From Nocardioides glacieisoli (GTDB taxonomy: Bacteria; Actinomycetota; Actinomycetes; Propionibacteriales; Nocardioidaceae), in contig NZ_SDWS01000010.1 in the NCBI RefSeq assembly GCF_004137245.1, forward strand, positions 1 through 64,000: 64,000 nt of DNA. Reading direction: 5' to 3'. The position numbers and the translations under genes are program-made. The notes beneath the pieces are model-generated. The model had not been told where the DNA came from. It did not search any database and saw only the letters and a program-made list of their open reading frames with translations. The stretch's first letter is position 1. The number at the start of each line of letters is the position of its first letter. Of the stretch, positions 11,609-20,078 are shown piece by piece.

Positions 11609-11694
11609 GACAAATGGTCCGCAGTCCTGTCCCGTCGGCACCCGGCCCGGACGGCGTACCCGTGCTGTCGGGGCGGTAGTCCAAGATGGTCCCC

Positions 11695-13239
11695 GTGACC
11701 AGCGACCGCCCCGACCCGTCCCCGGGGCAGGCGCAGGAGCACGACCCGGAGCAGGACACCGAGCAGGATCCGGGCGAGGACACCCAGCCCTACCGCACGT
11801 CGCTGCCACCCGGTTCGTCGACGCCGTCGCCTCCCCGACCCGGTGCCGTACGACGTTCGCTGTCGGGCGCCGCGCGGGGCGCGCGGGCGGCCGGCCGCGG
11901 CGCGAAGGCCGCGGGCCGGGGCGCGCGCGTCGCCGGCCGCGGGGCCGGCACGGCGGGCCAGTACGCGGTCTCGCAGGCGCGGCGCGCGGCGCGGGCCGAG
12001 GGCGCCGGCGACTCCGGGCTGTCGCGCCTGATCGAGCTGCACGCCTTCAACGCCGCCGGTGACGCGGCCGTCGCGATCTCGCTGGCCGGCACGCTGTTCT
12101 TCCAGGTCCCCACCGGCGAAGCGCGCGGCCAGGTCGCGCTCTTCCTCGGCCTGACGATGCTCCCCTTCGCGATCGTCGCTCCGCTGATCGGCCCGTTCCT
12201 CGACCGCTTCAGCCACGGCCGCCGCTGGGCGGTCGGCGCGACCATGGCGACCCGCGCGTTCCTCTGCTGGGTGCTGGCCACCGCCGTGATCACCGAGTCA
12301 GCGTGGCTGTTCCCCGCCGCACTGGGCGTCCTGGTCGCGTCCAAGGCCTACGGCGTCACCCGCGCCGCTGCCGTCCCCCGCCTGCTGCCGCCCGGACTGA
12401 CGCTGGTGAAGGCCAACGCCCGCGTGTCGCTCGCCGGGGTCGTCGGTGCGGCCGTCTCGGCACCGCTCGCGATCCTCGCCTCGACCTTCGGGCCGGAGTG
12501 GTCGCTGCGCTACGGCTTCGTGGTCTTCGTGCTCGCCACGATCTGGGCGATCCGGCTGCCCGACAAGGTCGACGCCAGCCAGGGCGAGGGTGAGCTGGTG
12601 CTCACCGGGTCGACCGAGGTCGCCGCGGGCAGCCGCCGCCCGAAGACCCGGATCCCGGCGGCCGTGGCCTTCGCGCTGCGGGCCAACTGCGGGCCGCGCT
12701 GGTTGTCGGGGTTCCTCACGATGTTCATGGCGTTCCTGCTGCGCGACAACCCGATCGGCGACTGGAAACCCGAGGTGCTGCTCGGCCTGGTGATCGGCGC
12801 GGCCGGCGTCGGCAACACCCTCGGCATCGCGATCGGCTCCGTGCTCCGCAAGCTCAACCCGGCCGCCACCGTGGTGCTCGCACTGCTGGCCGACGCGGTC
12901 GTCGTCGTGATCGCCTCGCTGTTCTACGGGCTGCTCGCCCTCGCGCTGCTCGGCCTGACCGCCGGGCTCGCGCAGGCCCTCGCCAAGCTCTCGCTCGACT
13001 CGACCATCCAGCGCGACGTGCCGAGCCGGATCCAGGCGAGCGCGTTCGCCCGGTCCGACACGACGCTGCAGCTCGCCTGGGTGATCGGCGGCTTCGTGGG
13101 CATCGCGATGCCGCTCAACCCCCAGCTCGGCCTGGGCGTCGCGGCAGGCGTGCTCGGCGCGTGGGCGACGTTCGTGCTGGTCACCCGGCCCGCCGGGATG
13201 CGGCCGGCAGCCTCCCCGGCTACCGAGAGCCGGACCTAG
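11695..13239 (+). CDS. MFS protein with long Ala/Gly/Arg-rich N-terminal tail
   Basis: A 514 aa protein: about 100 N-terminal residues are low-complexity, first acidic/Pro-rich and then with repeated AAGRGAK-like units (about residues 58-90), followed by an MFS-like membrane domain of roughly 11-12 helices (from LIELHAFNAAGDAAVAISLAGTLFF). The transport substrate is unknown; the DRF and GRRWAV loop fits MFS_1/MFS_3. The GTG at 11695 follows CAAGAT by 7 nt, so it is preferred over the ATG at 11686. The tail could be a nucleic-acid- or wall-binding cytoplasmic extension. Its stop overlaps the convergent csp gene by 4 nt. Confidence 0.8.
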   Translation: MTSDRPDPSPGQAQEHDPEQDTEQDPGEDTQPYRTSLPPGSSTPSPPRPGAVRRSLSGAARGARAAGRGAKAAGRGARVAGRGAGTAGQYAVSQARRAARAEGAGDSGLSRLIELHAFNAAGDAAVAISLAGTLFFQVPTGEARGQVALFLGLTMLPFAIVAPLIGPFLDRFSHGRRWAVGATMATRAFLCWVLATAVITESAWLFPAALGVLVASKAYGVTRAAAVPRLLPPGLTLVKANARVSLAGVVGAAVSAPLAILASTFGPEWSLRYGFVVFVLATIWAIRLPDKVDASQGEGELVLTGSTEVAAGSRRPKTRIPAAVAFALRANCGPRWLSGFLTMFMAFLLRDNPIGDWKPEVLLGLVIGAAGVGNTLGIAIGSVLRKLNPAATVVLALLADAVVVVIASLFYGLLALALLGLTAGLAQALAKLSLDSTIQRDVPSRIQASAFARSDTTLQLAWVIGGFVGIAMPLNPQLGLGVAAGVLGAWATFVLVTRPAGMRPAASPATESRT

Positions 13240-13631
13240 AGCTCGAGCTCGTCCGCAAGCGCCCGCAGCACCTTCGCCGTGCCACGCGCAGAGGCGCGCT
13301 CGGGGTGGCGGCCGTGGCGGTAGCCCTCCTCGACGCCCTCGAGCATGTTGATCAGGTCCTCGACGATGGTGACCATCGCCTCGGGGTTCTTGCGCTGCGC
13401 GTTGCGCTGGTTGCGGGTGACCGACGCCGGGGCGTCGACGATGCGGACCTGGAGGGCCTGGTCGCCGCGACGGCCCTGGGCGATGCCGAACTCGACCTTG
13501 GTGCCGGCCTTGAGCGAGGGGGTGCCCTCGGGGAGCGCGTCGGAGTGGACGTAGACGTCCGGGCCGTCCTCCTGCGACAGGAAGCCGAAGCCCTTCTCCA
13601 CGTCGAACCACTTCACCTTGCCACTGGGCAC
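13236..13631 (-). CDS. Cold-shock domain protein with C-terminal extension
   Basis: A 131 aa protein. Residues 1-66 are a cold-shock OB-fold: VPSGKVKWFDVEKGFGFLSQ contains RNP1-like KGFGF and DVYVHSDAL resembles RNP2. It binds single-stranded nucleic acid. The extra 60 residues, absent from classical 67-aa Csps, are helical and charged, a common actinobacterial form. The start is GTG behind a GGGGAGAGACC ribosome-binding site, with TATCCT about 50 nt upstream as the likely -10. Confidence 0.9.
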   Translation of the reverse strand: MPSGKVKWFDVEKGFGFLSQEDGPDVYVHSDALPEGTPSLKAGTKVEFGIAQGRRGDQALQVRIVDAPASVTRNQRNAQRKNPEAMVTIVEDLINMLEGVEEGYRHGRHPERASARGTAKVLRALADELEL

Positions 13632-13804
13632 GGTCTCTCCCCACCTGTTCCGGTCCTCGCCGCCTGCACTCCGCGGGCGCCGCCAAAGGATAGGCGGCAC
13701 CCGGCCACCCCCACCAACGGGTTCCGCCCGGAGGGAGGGCTTTGTCTCGCGTCGCCGGTGCTGCGATCATGGGCGGTTCGAGACCTTGGACGTACGACGG
13801 GGCA

Positions 13805-15928
13805 GTGAAGGTGGGGACCGTGCGGGGACGACGCGTGGGGCGGATCGTGGGCTGCGGCCTGCTCGCGCTCGGCGTCGCCCTGTCCGTCTCCAGCGTCGCC
13901 CTCGCCGAGGACGCGACGGATGCGGCCGGGCCCCCGTCCCTGACGCTGGTCACGCTGCAGGGACCCGGCACGTCCGCCGGCACGCGCGACGCGGCCGACC
14001 TCCTCGCCCGGCAGGACGCGGTCCTCGCGGCCATCGGCGCCGGCGAGCCGGTCTACCGCTGGACCACCGCCCTCAACGGCTTCGCGCTGCCCCTCTCCGA
14101 CGCCCAGCTCGCCGCCCTCGACGACCAGCCCGGCATCGCCCTGATCGAGCCCGACGAGGTGCGACCGCTCGCTGGTCGTACGTCGTTCGCGACCGTCCGC
14201 GGCGCCGCGTCCCCGCGGCTGCGCGGCGGCGCCGGCGTGGTGATCGGCGTGGTCGACTCGGGCATCGCACCGGACTCCCCCGCCTTCGCCGACGTCCCCG
14301 GCCTCGGCCGGGACCCGGAGGACTTCGCCGGTGAGTGCGCCGGCGGCGACGGGTGGTCGGCCGACGACTGCACGCGCAAGGTCGTCGGCGCCCGGTGGTT
14401 CGCCGCCGGCTTCGGCACCGACCGGGTCCGCTCGTCGGAGTCGCTGTCGGCCCGCGACGTGCTCGGCCACGGCACCCAGGTCTCCTCGGTCGCGGCCGGC
14501 AACGCCGGTGTCAGCGTCCGCGTCGACGGCCGGGACGCCGGCCGGTTCGGCGGTGTCGCCCCGCAGGCCCGCCTCGCCGCCTACAAGGCGTGCTGGGGTG
14601 CCCCCGACCCCGCCGACGACGGCTGCTCGACCGCCGACGTGGTGTCGGCCGTCGACGCCGCCGTCGCCGACCGCGTCGACGTGCTGAACCTCGCGCTCGC
14701 CGGCGGCGACGGCATCGACACCCTCCAGCGCGCCCTGCTCGGCGCCGCGGAGGCCGACATCGTGGTGGTCGGCGCGGCCGGCAACTCCGGCGGAACGGCG
14801 TACGCCGCCCACGGCTCGCCCTGGGTCACGACGGTCGGCTCGGCCGTCGGCCGGATGTCGCGCGGCGTGGTCACCGGCCCGGGCGGGCGCACCTTCACCG
14901 GAGGCGGCAGGCCCGCGGCGGTCCGCGGTCGTGCCGTGCTGGCGCAGGACGCCGCAGCACCGGGCGTCTCCCGCCGGGATGCCGGTCAGTGCCTCAGCGG
15001 GTCGCTCGACTCGCGCAAGGTCGCGCGCCGCGTCGTCGTGTGCCGCCGTGGCGGCATCGGCCGGGTCGACAAGTCCGACAACGTCGCCCTCGCCGGAGGC
15101 CGCGCGATGGTGCTGGTCAACCTGCGCCCGGGGTCGGTCACGGCCGACTTCCACTCCGTCCCGACCGTCCACCTGACCGCGACCGCCGGCCGGAGCTTCA
15201 GCCGCTGGGTCGCCGGCCACCCCGACGCCCGGGTGCGGATGTCCCGCGTCAGCGGCGACCCCGGCACCCGGCGTACGGCACCGTGGAGCGCCTCGGGCGA
15301 CCCGCGCGGACCGTCGGTCAAGCCCGACGCGGTCGCCGACGGCGACGCCGTCCTCGGCGCCCTGCCTGACGCGAGCGGTCGCACGTGGGGGGTCTTCAGC
15401 GGCAGCTCCGCCGCCACCGCGCACGCGAGCGGGTTGGCCGCCCTCGTGCTGGCCGAGCACGACGACTGGTCGGCCTCCGTGGTCCGCTCGCTCGTCGCCG
15501 GCTCGGCGCGACCCATCCCGGGCTCGTCGGTGCTGGCCCAGGGCTCAGGCGCGCTGCCGAGCCGGGCACCCACGGCCCACCTAGCCCTCGACGTGCCCGC
15601 GCGCGCGTGGCGCCGCGCGCTCCGCCAGCACACGCTGGCCGACCTCAACACCAGCTCGCTGCTCCTCACCGTGCGCCGCGGCACCGCGGTGCGAACCCTC
15701 ACCAACGTCGGCACCCGCCCGGAGTACTTCTCGGTGACCGCCCGCGGCTTCACCTCCCACCGCGTCAGCGTGCAGCCCCTCGCCGTACGCCTCGCGCCGG
15801 GGCAGTCGGCCCGCTTCACCATCACGGTGACCGGGCCCACCACGCCCGGCGGACTCGACGACGGCGAGCTGGTGTGGCTCGGCGCCCGCGGCGGGATCAC
15901 CCGCGTGCCGGTCGCGCTCACCCGCTGA
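13805..15928 (+). CDS. Secreted subtilisin-like (S8) serine protease with PA domain
   Basis: A preproprotease of about 707 aa. A signal peptide (VGRIVGCGLLALGVALSVSS, cleavage near ALA-ED, residue 34) is followed by an inhibitor-like propeptide and the S8 domain: catalytic Asp151 in GVVDSGIA, His222 in LGHGTQVSS, oxyanion Asn327 in AAGNSGG and Ser535 in GSSAATAHASG. A protease-associated insert (about 370-470, CLSGSLDSRKVARRVVVCRRG) sits before Ser, and a C-terminal Fn3-like domain (TLTNVGTRPEYFSV) follows, the layout of plant subtilases. The usual Pro in GTSMATPH is Ala here. Several GTG/ATG codons between 13742 and 13820 could be the start. Confidence 0.88.
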   Translation: MKVGTVRGRRVGRIVGCGLLALGVALSVSSVALAEDATDAAGPPSLTLVTLQGPGTSAGTRDAADLLARQDAVLAAIGAGEPVYRWTTALNGFALPLSDAQLAALDDQPGIALIEPDEVRPLAGRTSFATVRGAASPRLRGGAGVVIGVVDSGIAPDSPAFADVPGLGRDPEDFAGECAGGDGWSADDCTRKVVGARWFAAGFGTDRVRSSESLSARDVLGHGTQVSSVAAGNAGVSVRVDGRDAGRFGGVAPQARLAAYKACWGAPDPADDGCSTADVVSAVDAAVADRVDVLNLALAGGDGIDTLQRALLGAAEADIVVVGAAGNSGGTAYAAHGSPWVTTVGSAVGRMSRGVVTGPGGRTFTGGGRPAAVRGRAVLAQDAAAPGVSRRDAGQCLSGSLDSRKVARRVVVCRRGGIGRVDKSDNVALAGGRAMVLVNLRPGSVTADFHSVPTVHLTATAGRSFSRWVAGHPDARVRMSRVSGDPGTRRTAPWSASGDPRGPSVKPDAVADGDAVLGALPDASGRTWGVFSGSSAATAHASGLAALVLAEHDDWSASVVRSLVAGSARPIPGSSVLAQGSGALPSRAPTAHLALDVPARAWRRALRQHTLADLNTSSLLLTVRRGTAVRTLTNVGTRPEYFSVTARGFTSHRVSVQPLAVRLAPGQSARFTITVTGPTTPGGLDDGELVWLGARGGITRVPVALTR

Positions 15929-15947
15929 CCGGCACACGGACGACCGG

Positions 15948-17318
15948 TCAGTCGTTGAGCACCCGGTCGTGGCGGAGCGAGGTCGCCTTGGTCTCCTTGG
16001 CGAAGAGCACCGCGACGATCGTGATGACCGACGCGATCGTCATGTAGATCGCGACCTTGTCGACGTTCGCGGTGCCCTCGCTCGCCTTGCCCAGGAGGTC
16101 GATGGCGATGATCGGGGCGAGCGCGCCGGCGAAGATCGACGCGAGCTGGTAGCCCACCGAGGCGCCGGTGTAGCGCACCGAGGTGCCGAAGAGCTCGGAG
16201 AAGAAGGCCGCCTGCGGGGAGTACATCAGCGCGTGCAGCACCAGGCCGACGACGATCGCGAGGATGATCTTGCCCTCGGAGCGCGAGGCGATGAGGTCGA
16301 AGAACACCCACGACCACGCGGCGACGCCCACGGCACCGGCGAGGTAGAGCGGCCGGCGACCGACCCGGTCGCTCAGCGCGCCGACCAGCGGGATCGTCAC
16401 GAAGTGCACCACCGAACCGATCAGCAGTGCCTTGAGGATCAGCGACTTGTCGTCGGCGGTGCCGGCGTAGATCGTGAGGAACGAGATCGAGATGATCGTG
16501 AAGAGGTAGTAGGAGATGTTCTCCGCCATGCGCATGCCCATCGCCACGAAGACCTCGCGGGGGTACTTGCGGAAGACCTCGATGAGCGGCAGGTGCGGGG
16601 TCTTCTTCGTCTCCATCTCGGCCTTGGCCTCCGCGAAGACGGGCGACTCCTCGATCGAGAGCCGGACCCACAGGCCCACCCCGACCAGGATCGCGCTCAG
16701 CAGGAACGGGATCCGCCAGCCCCACGCGTTGAAGTCGGCGTCGCTCTGCACCGCGGCGAGCACCCAGAGGACGCCGGTCGCGAAGAGGTTGCCGAGCGCG
16801 ACGCCGGCCTGCGGCCACGAGGACCAGAAGCCACGCTGCGAGTCGTCGCCGTGCTCGGCGGCCATCAGCACCGCGCCGCCCCACTCGCCACCGACGGCGA
16901 AGCCCTGGAGCAGGCGGCAGAAGAGCAGGAGCAGCGGTGCGGCGACGCCGATGGAGGCGTACGTCGGCAGCAGGCCGATCGCGAAGGTGGCGATGCCCAT
17001 CAGGAAGAGCGAGAAGACCAGCATCTTCTTGCGGCCGACCTTGTCGCCGAAGTGGCCGAACACCACGCCGCCGAGCGGGCGGGCGACGAAGCCGAGGGCG
17101 TAGGTGCCGAAGGCCAGGAGCGTGGCCGTCGCGGGCTCGCTCTCGGGGAAGAACAGCGTGCCGAAGACCAGGGCCGCGGCGGAGCCGTAGAGGAAGAAGT
17201 CGTACCACTCGACGGCGGTGCCGATGAGGGACGCGAAGACGACCTTGACGATGTTGGTGCGCTCGGGCGGTGCGCCCGGCGCGCCGGTCCCGGTCGTGGT
17301 GGAGGTGTCGGTGGTCAT
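15948..17318 (-). CDS. MHS-family MFS metabolite:H+ symporter
   Basis: A 456 aa transporter of the metabolite:H+ symporter family (relatives carry shikimate, proline/betaine, alpha-ketoglutarate). Signature stretches are GTAVEWYDFFLYGSAAALVF (helix 1), FGHFGDKVGRKKML (loop 2/3) and LLQGFAVGGEWGGAVLMAAE. The ATG at 17318 has AAAGG 7 nt upstream and is preferred to 17333. It lies 49 nt after the 3-hydroxybutyrate-type dehydrogenase gene on the same strand, which suggests that it imports 3-hydroxybutyrate or a related acid; this substrate is inferred. Confidence 0.88.
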   Translation of the reverse strand: MTTDTSTTTGTGAPGAPPERTNIVKVVFASLIGTAVEWYDFFLYGSAAALVFGTLFFPESEPATATLLAFGTYALGFVARPLGGVVFGHFGDKVGRKKMLVFSLFLMGIATFAIGLLPTYASIGVAAPLLLLFCRLLQGFAVGGEWGGAVLMAAEHGDDSQRGFWSSWPQAGVALGNLFATGVLWVLAAVQSDADFNAWGWRIPFLLSAILVGVGLWVRLSIEESPVFAEAKAEMETKKTPHLPLIEVFRKYPREVFVAMGMRMAENISYYLFTIISISFLTIYAGTADDKSLILKALLIGSVVHFVTIPLVGALSDRVGRRPLYLAGAVGVAAWSWVFFDLIASRSEGKIILAIVVGLVLHALMYSPQAAFFSELFGTSVRYTGASVGYQLASIFAGALAPIIAIDLLGKASEGTANVDKVAIYMTIASVITIVAVLFAKETKATSLRHDRVLND

Positions 17319-17367
17319 GGACGTGCCTTTCATCGGGGGGTGCGTGCGGCGGGTGGTCGGGTGTGGG

Positions 17368-18114
17368 TCAGGCGGCGGTCCAGCCGCCGTCCAGGAGCAG
17401 GGACGAGCCGGTCATCGAGGTCGCGGTCGGGCCGCAGAGGAAGGCCACCGCGTCCGCGACCTCCTCCGGCTCGACGAGGCGGCGCACCGGGGTGCGGGCG
17501 AGCAGGACGGTGTCGAGGACCTCGTCCTCGGGGATGCCGTGGCTGCGCGCCTGGTCGGCGAGCTGGCCCTCGACGAGCGGGGTGCGGACGTAGCCGGGGC
17601 ACACGGTGTTGCTGGTGACGCCCTTGTCGGCGGCCTCGAGGGCGATGACCTTGGAGAGGCCCTCGAGCCCGTGCTTGGCGCTGACGTAGGCCGACTTGTA
17701 CGCCGACGCACGGTGGCCGTGGACGCTGGACACGTGGACGAGCCGGCCCCAGCCGCGGGCGTACATGCCGGGCAGCACCCGGCGGGCGAGCAGGAACGGA
17801 GCGTGCAGCATCAGCGCGTGGATCATCCGGAACTGCTCGGGGTCGAAGTCCTCGACGGGCGCGACGTGCTGGATGCCGGCGTTGTTGACCAGGATGTCGA
17901 CGTCGAGGTCGAGCGCGTCGATGGCCGCCTCGTCGGTCAGGTCGACGACGTGCGGGGTGCCGTGGATGCGGGCCGCGACCTTGGCCACGCCCTCCTCGTC
18001 GCGGTCGAGCAGGTGGACCTCGGCGCCGCCCTCGGCGAGCCGGGTCGCGATCGCCGCGCCGATGCCGCTGGCGGCGCCGGTGACGAGCGCGCGTCGTCCC
18101 TCGAAGGTGGTCAT
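17368..18114 (-). CDS. SDR dehydrogenase, probable 3-hydroxybutyrate dehydrogenase
   Basis: A 248 aa short-chain dehydrogenase. TGAASGIGAAIA is the NAD-binding glycine motif, NNAGIQHVAPVEDF follows, and the catalytic Ser, Tyr and Lys are in HVSSVHGHRASAYKSAYVSAKHGLEGL. The NAGIQHV and PGYVRTPLVEGQLADQA stretches are characteristic of D-3-hydroxybutyrate dehydrogenases, which yield acetoacetate from the PHB/ketone pool. A TACGGT -10 lies 6 nt before the ATG, so the transcript is probably leaderless. The PucR-like regulator gene and an inverted repeat lie upstream; a transporter gene follows. Confidence 0.85.
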   Translation of the reverse strand: MTTFEGRRALVTGAASGIGAAIATRLAEGGAEVHLLDRDEEGVAKVAARIHGTPHVVDLTDEAAIDALDLDVDILVNNAGIQHVAPVEDFDPEQFRMIHALMLHAPFLLARRVLPGMYARGWGRLVHVSSVHGHRASAYKSAYVSAKHGLEGLSKVIALEAADKGVTSNTVCPGYVRTPLVEGQLADQARSHGIPEDEVLDTVLLARTPVRRLVEPEEVADAVAFLCGPTATSMTGSSLLLDGGWTAA

Positions 18115-18145
18115 GGCTTCACCGTAGGGATCGGAGTGACGCACG

Positions 18146-18201
18146 GCACATGGTCCGCGCGGCCACACTTCGCCGTTGGACATGTGCCCGACGCACATGT
18201 C
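18146..18201. promoter_or_regulatory. Inverted repeat and half-site upstream of the dehydrogenase promoter
   Basis: GACATGTGC (18179-18187) and GCACATGTC (18193-18201) form a perfect 9-bp inverted repeat with a 5-bp spacer. A related half-site, GCACATGGTC, lies at 18146-18155, near the -35 position of the dehydrogenase promoter (-10 at 18121-18126). The position about 50-80 bp upstream of the transcription start suits an activator, most simply the PucR-type regulator encoded next door. Confidence 0.6.
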
Positions 18202-18208
18202 GGAGGGG

Positions 18209-20044
18209 TCAGCCTCCGCGCAGCCGCGCCAGCCGGAGGGCAAGCTGCAGGTCGAGGGAGCGCGCGGGCTCGCGCCAGCCGTCGCCGAGCAGCTCGCCGA
18301 TCCGGTCGAGCCGCTGGGTGACGGTGTTGGGGTGCACGTGCAGCGCCGCAGCCGTCTCCTTGAGCCGCCCGCCGCTGGCGAACCACTCCTCCAGGGTGTC
18401 GACGAGCCCGGTCCCCCGCCGCTGGTCCCACTCGCGCACCGGACCGACCATCGTGTCGACGAACGCCGCCACGTGCTCGGGGTCGTTGTCGCCGAGCAGC
18501 AGCCGGGCGACTCCCAGCCCCGCCGGGTCGCTCACCTCGCCGACGCGACCCAGCCGCACGAGGGTGTCGAGGCACCGGCGTGCCTCCGCGTGCGCGGCGA
18601 CCAGCCGGTCGTCGTCGTCGGCCTCGCCCGTGGCCGCCACCCCGACCGTCGCCCGGCCGCCGGCGGCCGCGATCGCGGCCTGCAGGTCGGCGCCCACCCG
18701 GCGCGCGTCCTCGCCCGGCACCACCGCGACGACCGCGCCACGGTGCTCGCCGGCCAGCCCGGACATCCGGCGCGCGAGCGCGACCGCCGCCCGACCCGCG
18801 CGGTGGGCGTCGGCTCCGTCGATGGCCGCTGCGGCCACGACGAGCGGTCCGTCGAGGCTCGCGCTGTGGCGGCGTACGCGATCACGCAGCCGGTCGCGCG
18901 ACGTGGTGCCGGGCGCGAGCAGGTCGGCGAGGAGCTGGCCGCCGAGCCGCTCCTCCGCGTCGGTGACCGAGCGGGCGAAGAGCAGGACGAGTGCGGTCAC
19001 GAGGGCACCGCGCTCGAGCGTCCGACGACCGGCGAGGTCGAGCGGCTCGTCACGTCGGACCACGAGGGTGGCGACGTGCTCGGTGCCCGCGAGGGCCGCA
19101 GCGACCAGGCCGCCGTCGATCTCCACCGAGCGGCCCGACGTCACGGCCGCGGCGACCGCGGCGGTCCACGCGAGGCCGGGATCCTCGCCCGCCTCGAGCT
19201 CACCGGCGGGCGTCCAGACCGAGACGGCCGCGTCGAGCACGCCGGACAGCACCTCGGCCACCTCGACCATGCCACCGCCCCCGATGAGCAGGTCGGTGAG
19301 CCGGTCGTGCGCCAGCGCGGCGGCGTCGACGGCCTCGGTGTGGCGGGTCAGCGACCGGTTGGCCTCGTCGAGCTCGGCGAAGAGCCGGGCGTTCTCGAGC
19401 GCGACCACGGCGTGGGCGGCGAACGACGTCAGCAGGCTGACCTCGGCCTGCGGGAACCGCCGCACCGACCGGTGCACCGCGAGCAGCGCGCCGATGACCA
19501 CCCCGTCGAGGACGAGCGGCACCCCGAGGATCGCGCGGATCTGCTCGCCAGCTACGGCCTCGTCGATGTAGCCCTGGTGCACGAAGCGCTCGTCGGTGGC
19601 GTAGTCCTCGGTGAAGTAGGCGGCCCCGGTCTGCGCGACGAGGCCGAGCAGGCCGGTGCCGAGGGGCAGGCGCAGGTTCTGGAACTCGCGGGTCAGGGCC
19701 CCGTCGGTCACCTTCATGAAGGACGCGCCGTCGTCCTCGTCGTTGAGCGAGAGGTAGGTCATGTCGCAGTGCAGCAGCTGGCGGGCGCGTCGCACGATGG
19801 CGGCCAGGATCGTGTCGACGTCGCGGATCGCGGTGAGGTCGGACGCCGTCTCGTAGAGCGCGGACAGCTCCGCCTCCCGCGAGCGCATCCGGGTGATCAG
19901 GTCGCGCAGCCGGAGGGCGACGTCGTACTCCGAGCGGAGCACGGCCGCCTCGTCCTCACCGAGGTCGCGCTCGGCGCGGGCGAGGTGCTCGTCGAACGCG
20001 GCGAGCGGCGCCTCGTCGTAGAGCAGGTCGAGGAAGGACGGCAC
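18209..20044 (-). CDS. GAF-domain PucR/CdaR-type transcriptional regulator
   Basis: A 611 aa regulator. After an N-terminal helical segment (RSEYDVALRLRDLITRMRSREAELSAL) comes a GAF sensor domain (about residues 65-195, ending SLLTSFAAHAVVALENARLF), a central GGDEF-like/PucR middle region and a C-terminal PucR helix-turn-helix: LVDTLEEWFASGGRLKETAAALHVHPNTVTQRLDRI. Such proteins usually activate catabolic genes in response to small ligands. The GTG at 20044 (6 nt after CAGGAT) is chosen; 20059 is possible. The gene immediately precedes the 3-hydroxybutyrate-type operon on the same strand, which it probably controls. Confidence 0.85.
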   Translation of the reverse strand: MPSFLDLLYDEAPLAAFDEHLARAERDLGEDEAAVLRSEYDVALRLRDLITRMRSREAELSALYETASDLTAIRDVDTILAAIVRRARQLLHCDMTYLSLNDEDDGASFMKVTDGALTREFQNLRLPLGTGLLGLVAQTGAAYFTEDYATDERFVHQGYIDEAVAGEQIRAILGVPLVLDGVVIGALLAVHRSVRRFPQAEVSLLTSFAAHAVVALENARLFAELDEANRSLTRHTEAVDAAALAHDRLTDLLIGGGGMVEVAEVLSGVLDAAVSVWTPAGELEAGEDPGLAWTAAVAAAVTSGRSVEIDGGLVAAALAGTEHVATLVVRRDEPLDLAGRRTLERGALVTALVLLFARSVTDAEERLGGQLLADLLAPGTTSRDRLRDRVRRHSASLDGPLVVAAAAIDGADAHRAGRAAVALARRMSGLAGEHRGAVVAVVPGEDARRVGADLQAAIAAAGGRATVGVAATGEADDDDRLVAAHAEARRCLDTLVRLGRVGEVSDPAGLGVARLLLGDNDPEHVAAFVDTMVGPVREWDQRRGTGLVDTLEEWFASGGRLKETAAALHVHPNTVTQRLDRIGELLGDGWREPARSLDLQLALRLARLRGG

Positions 20045-20078
20045 GCGCCCATCCTGCACCGCCGTGACGGACGGCGGC

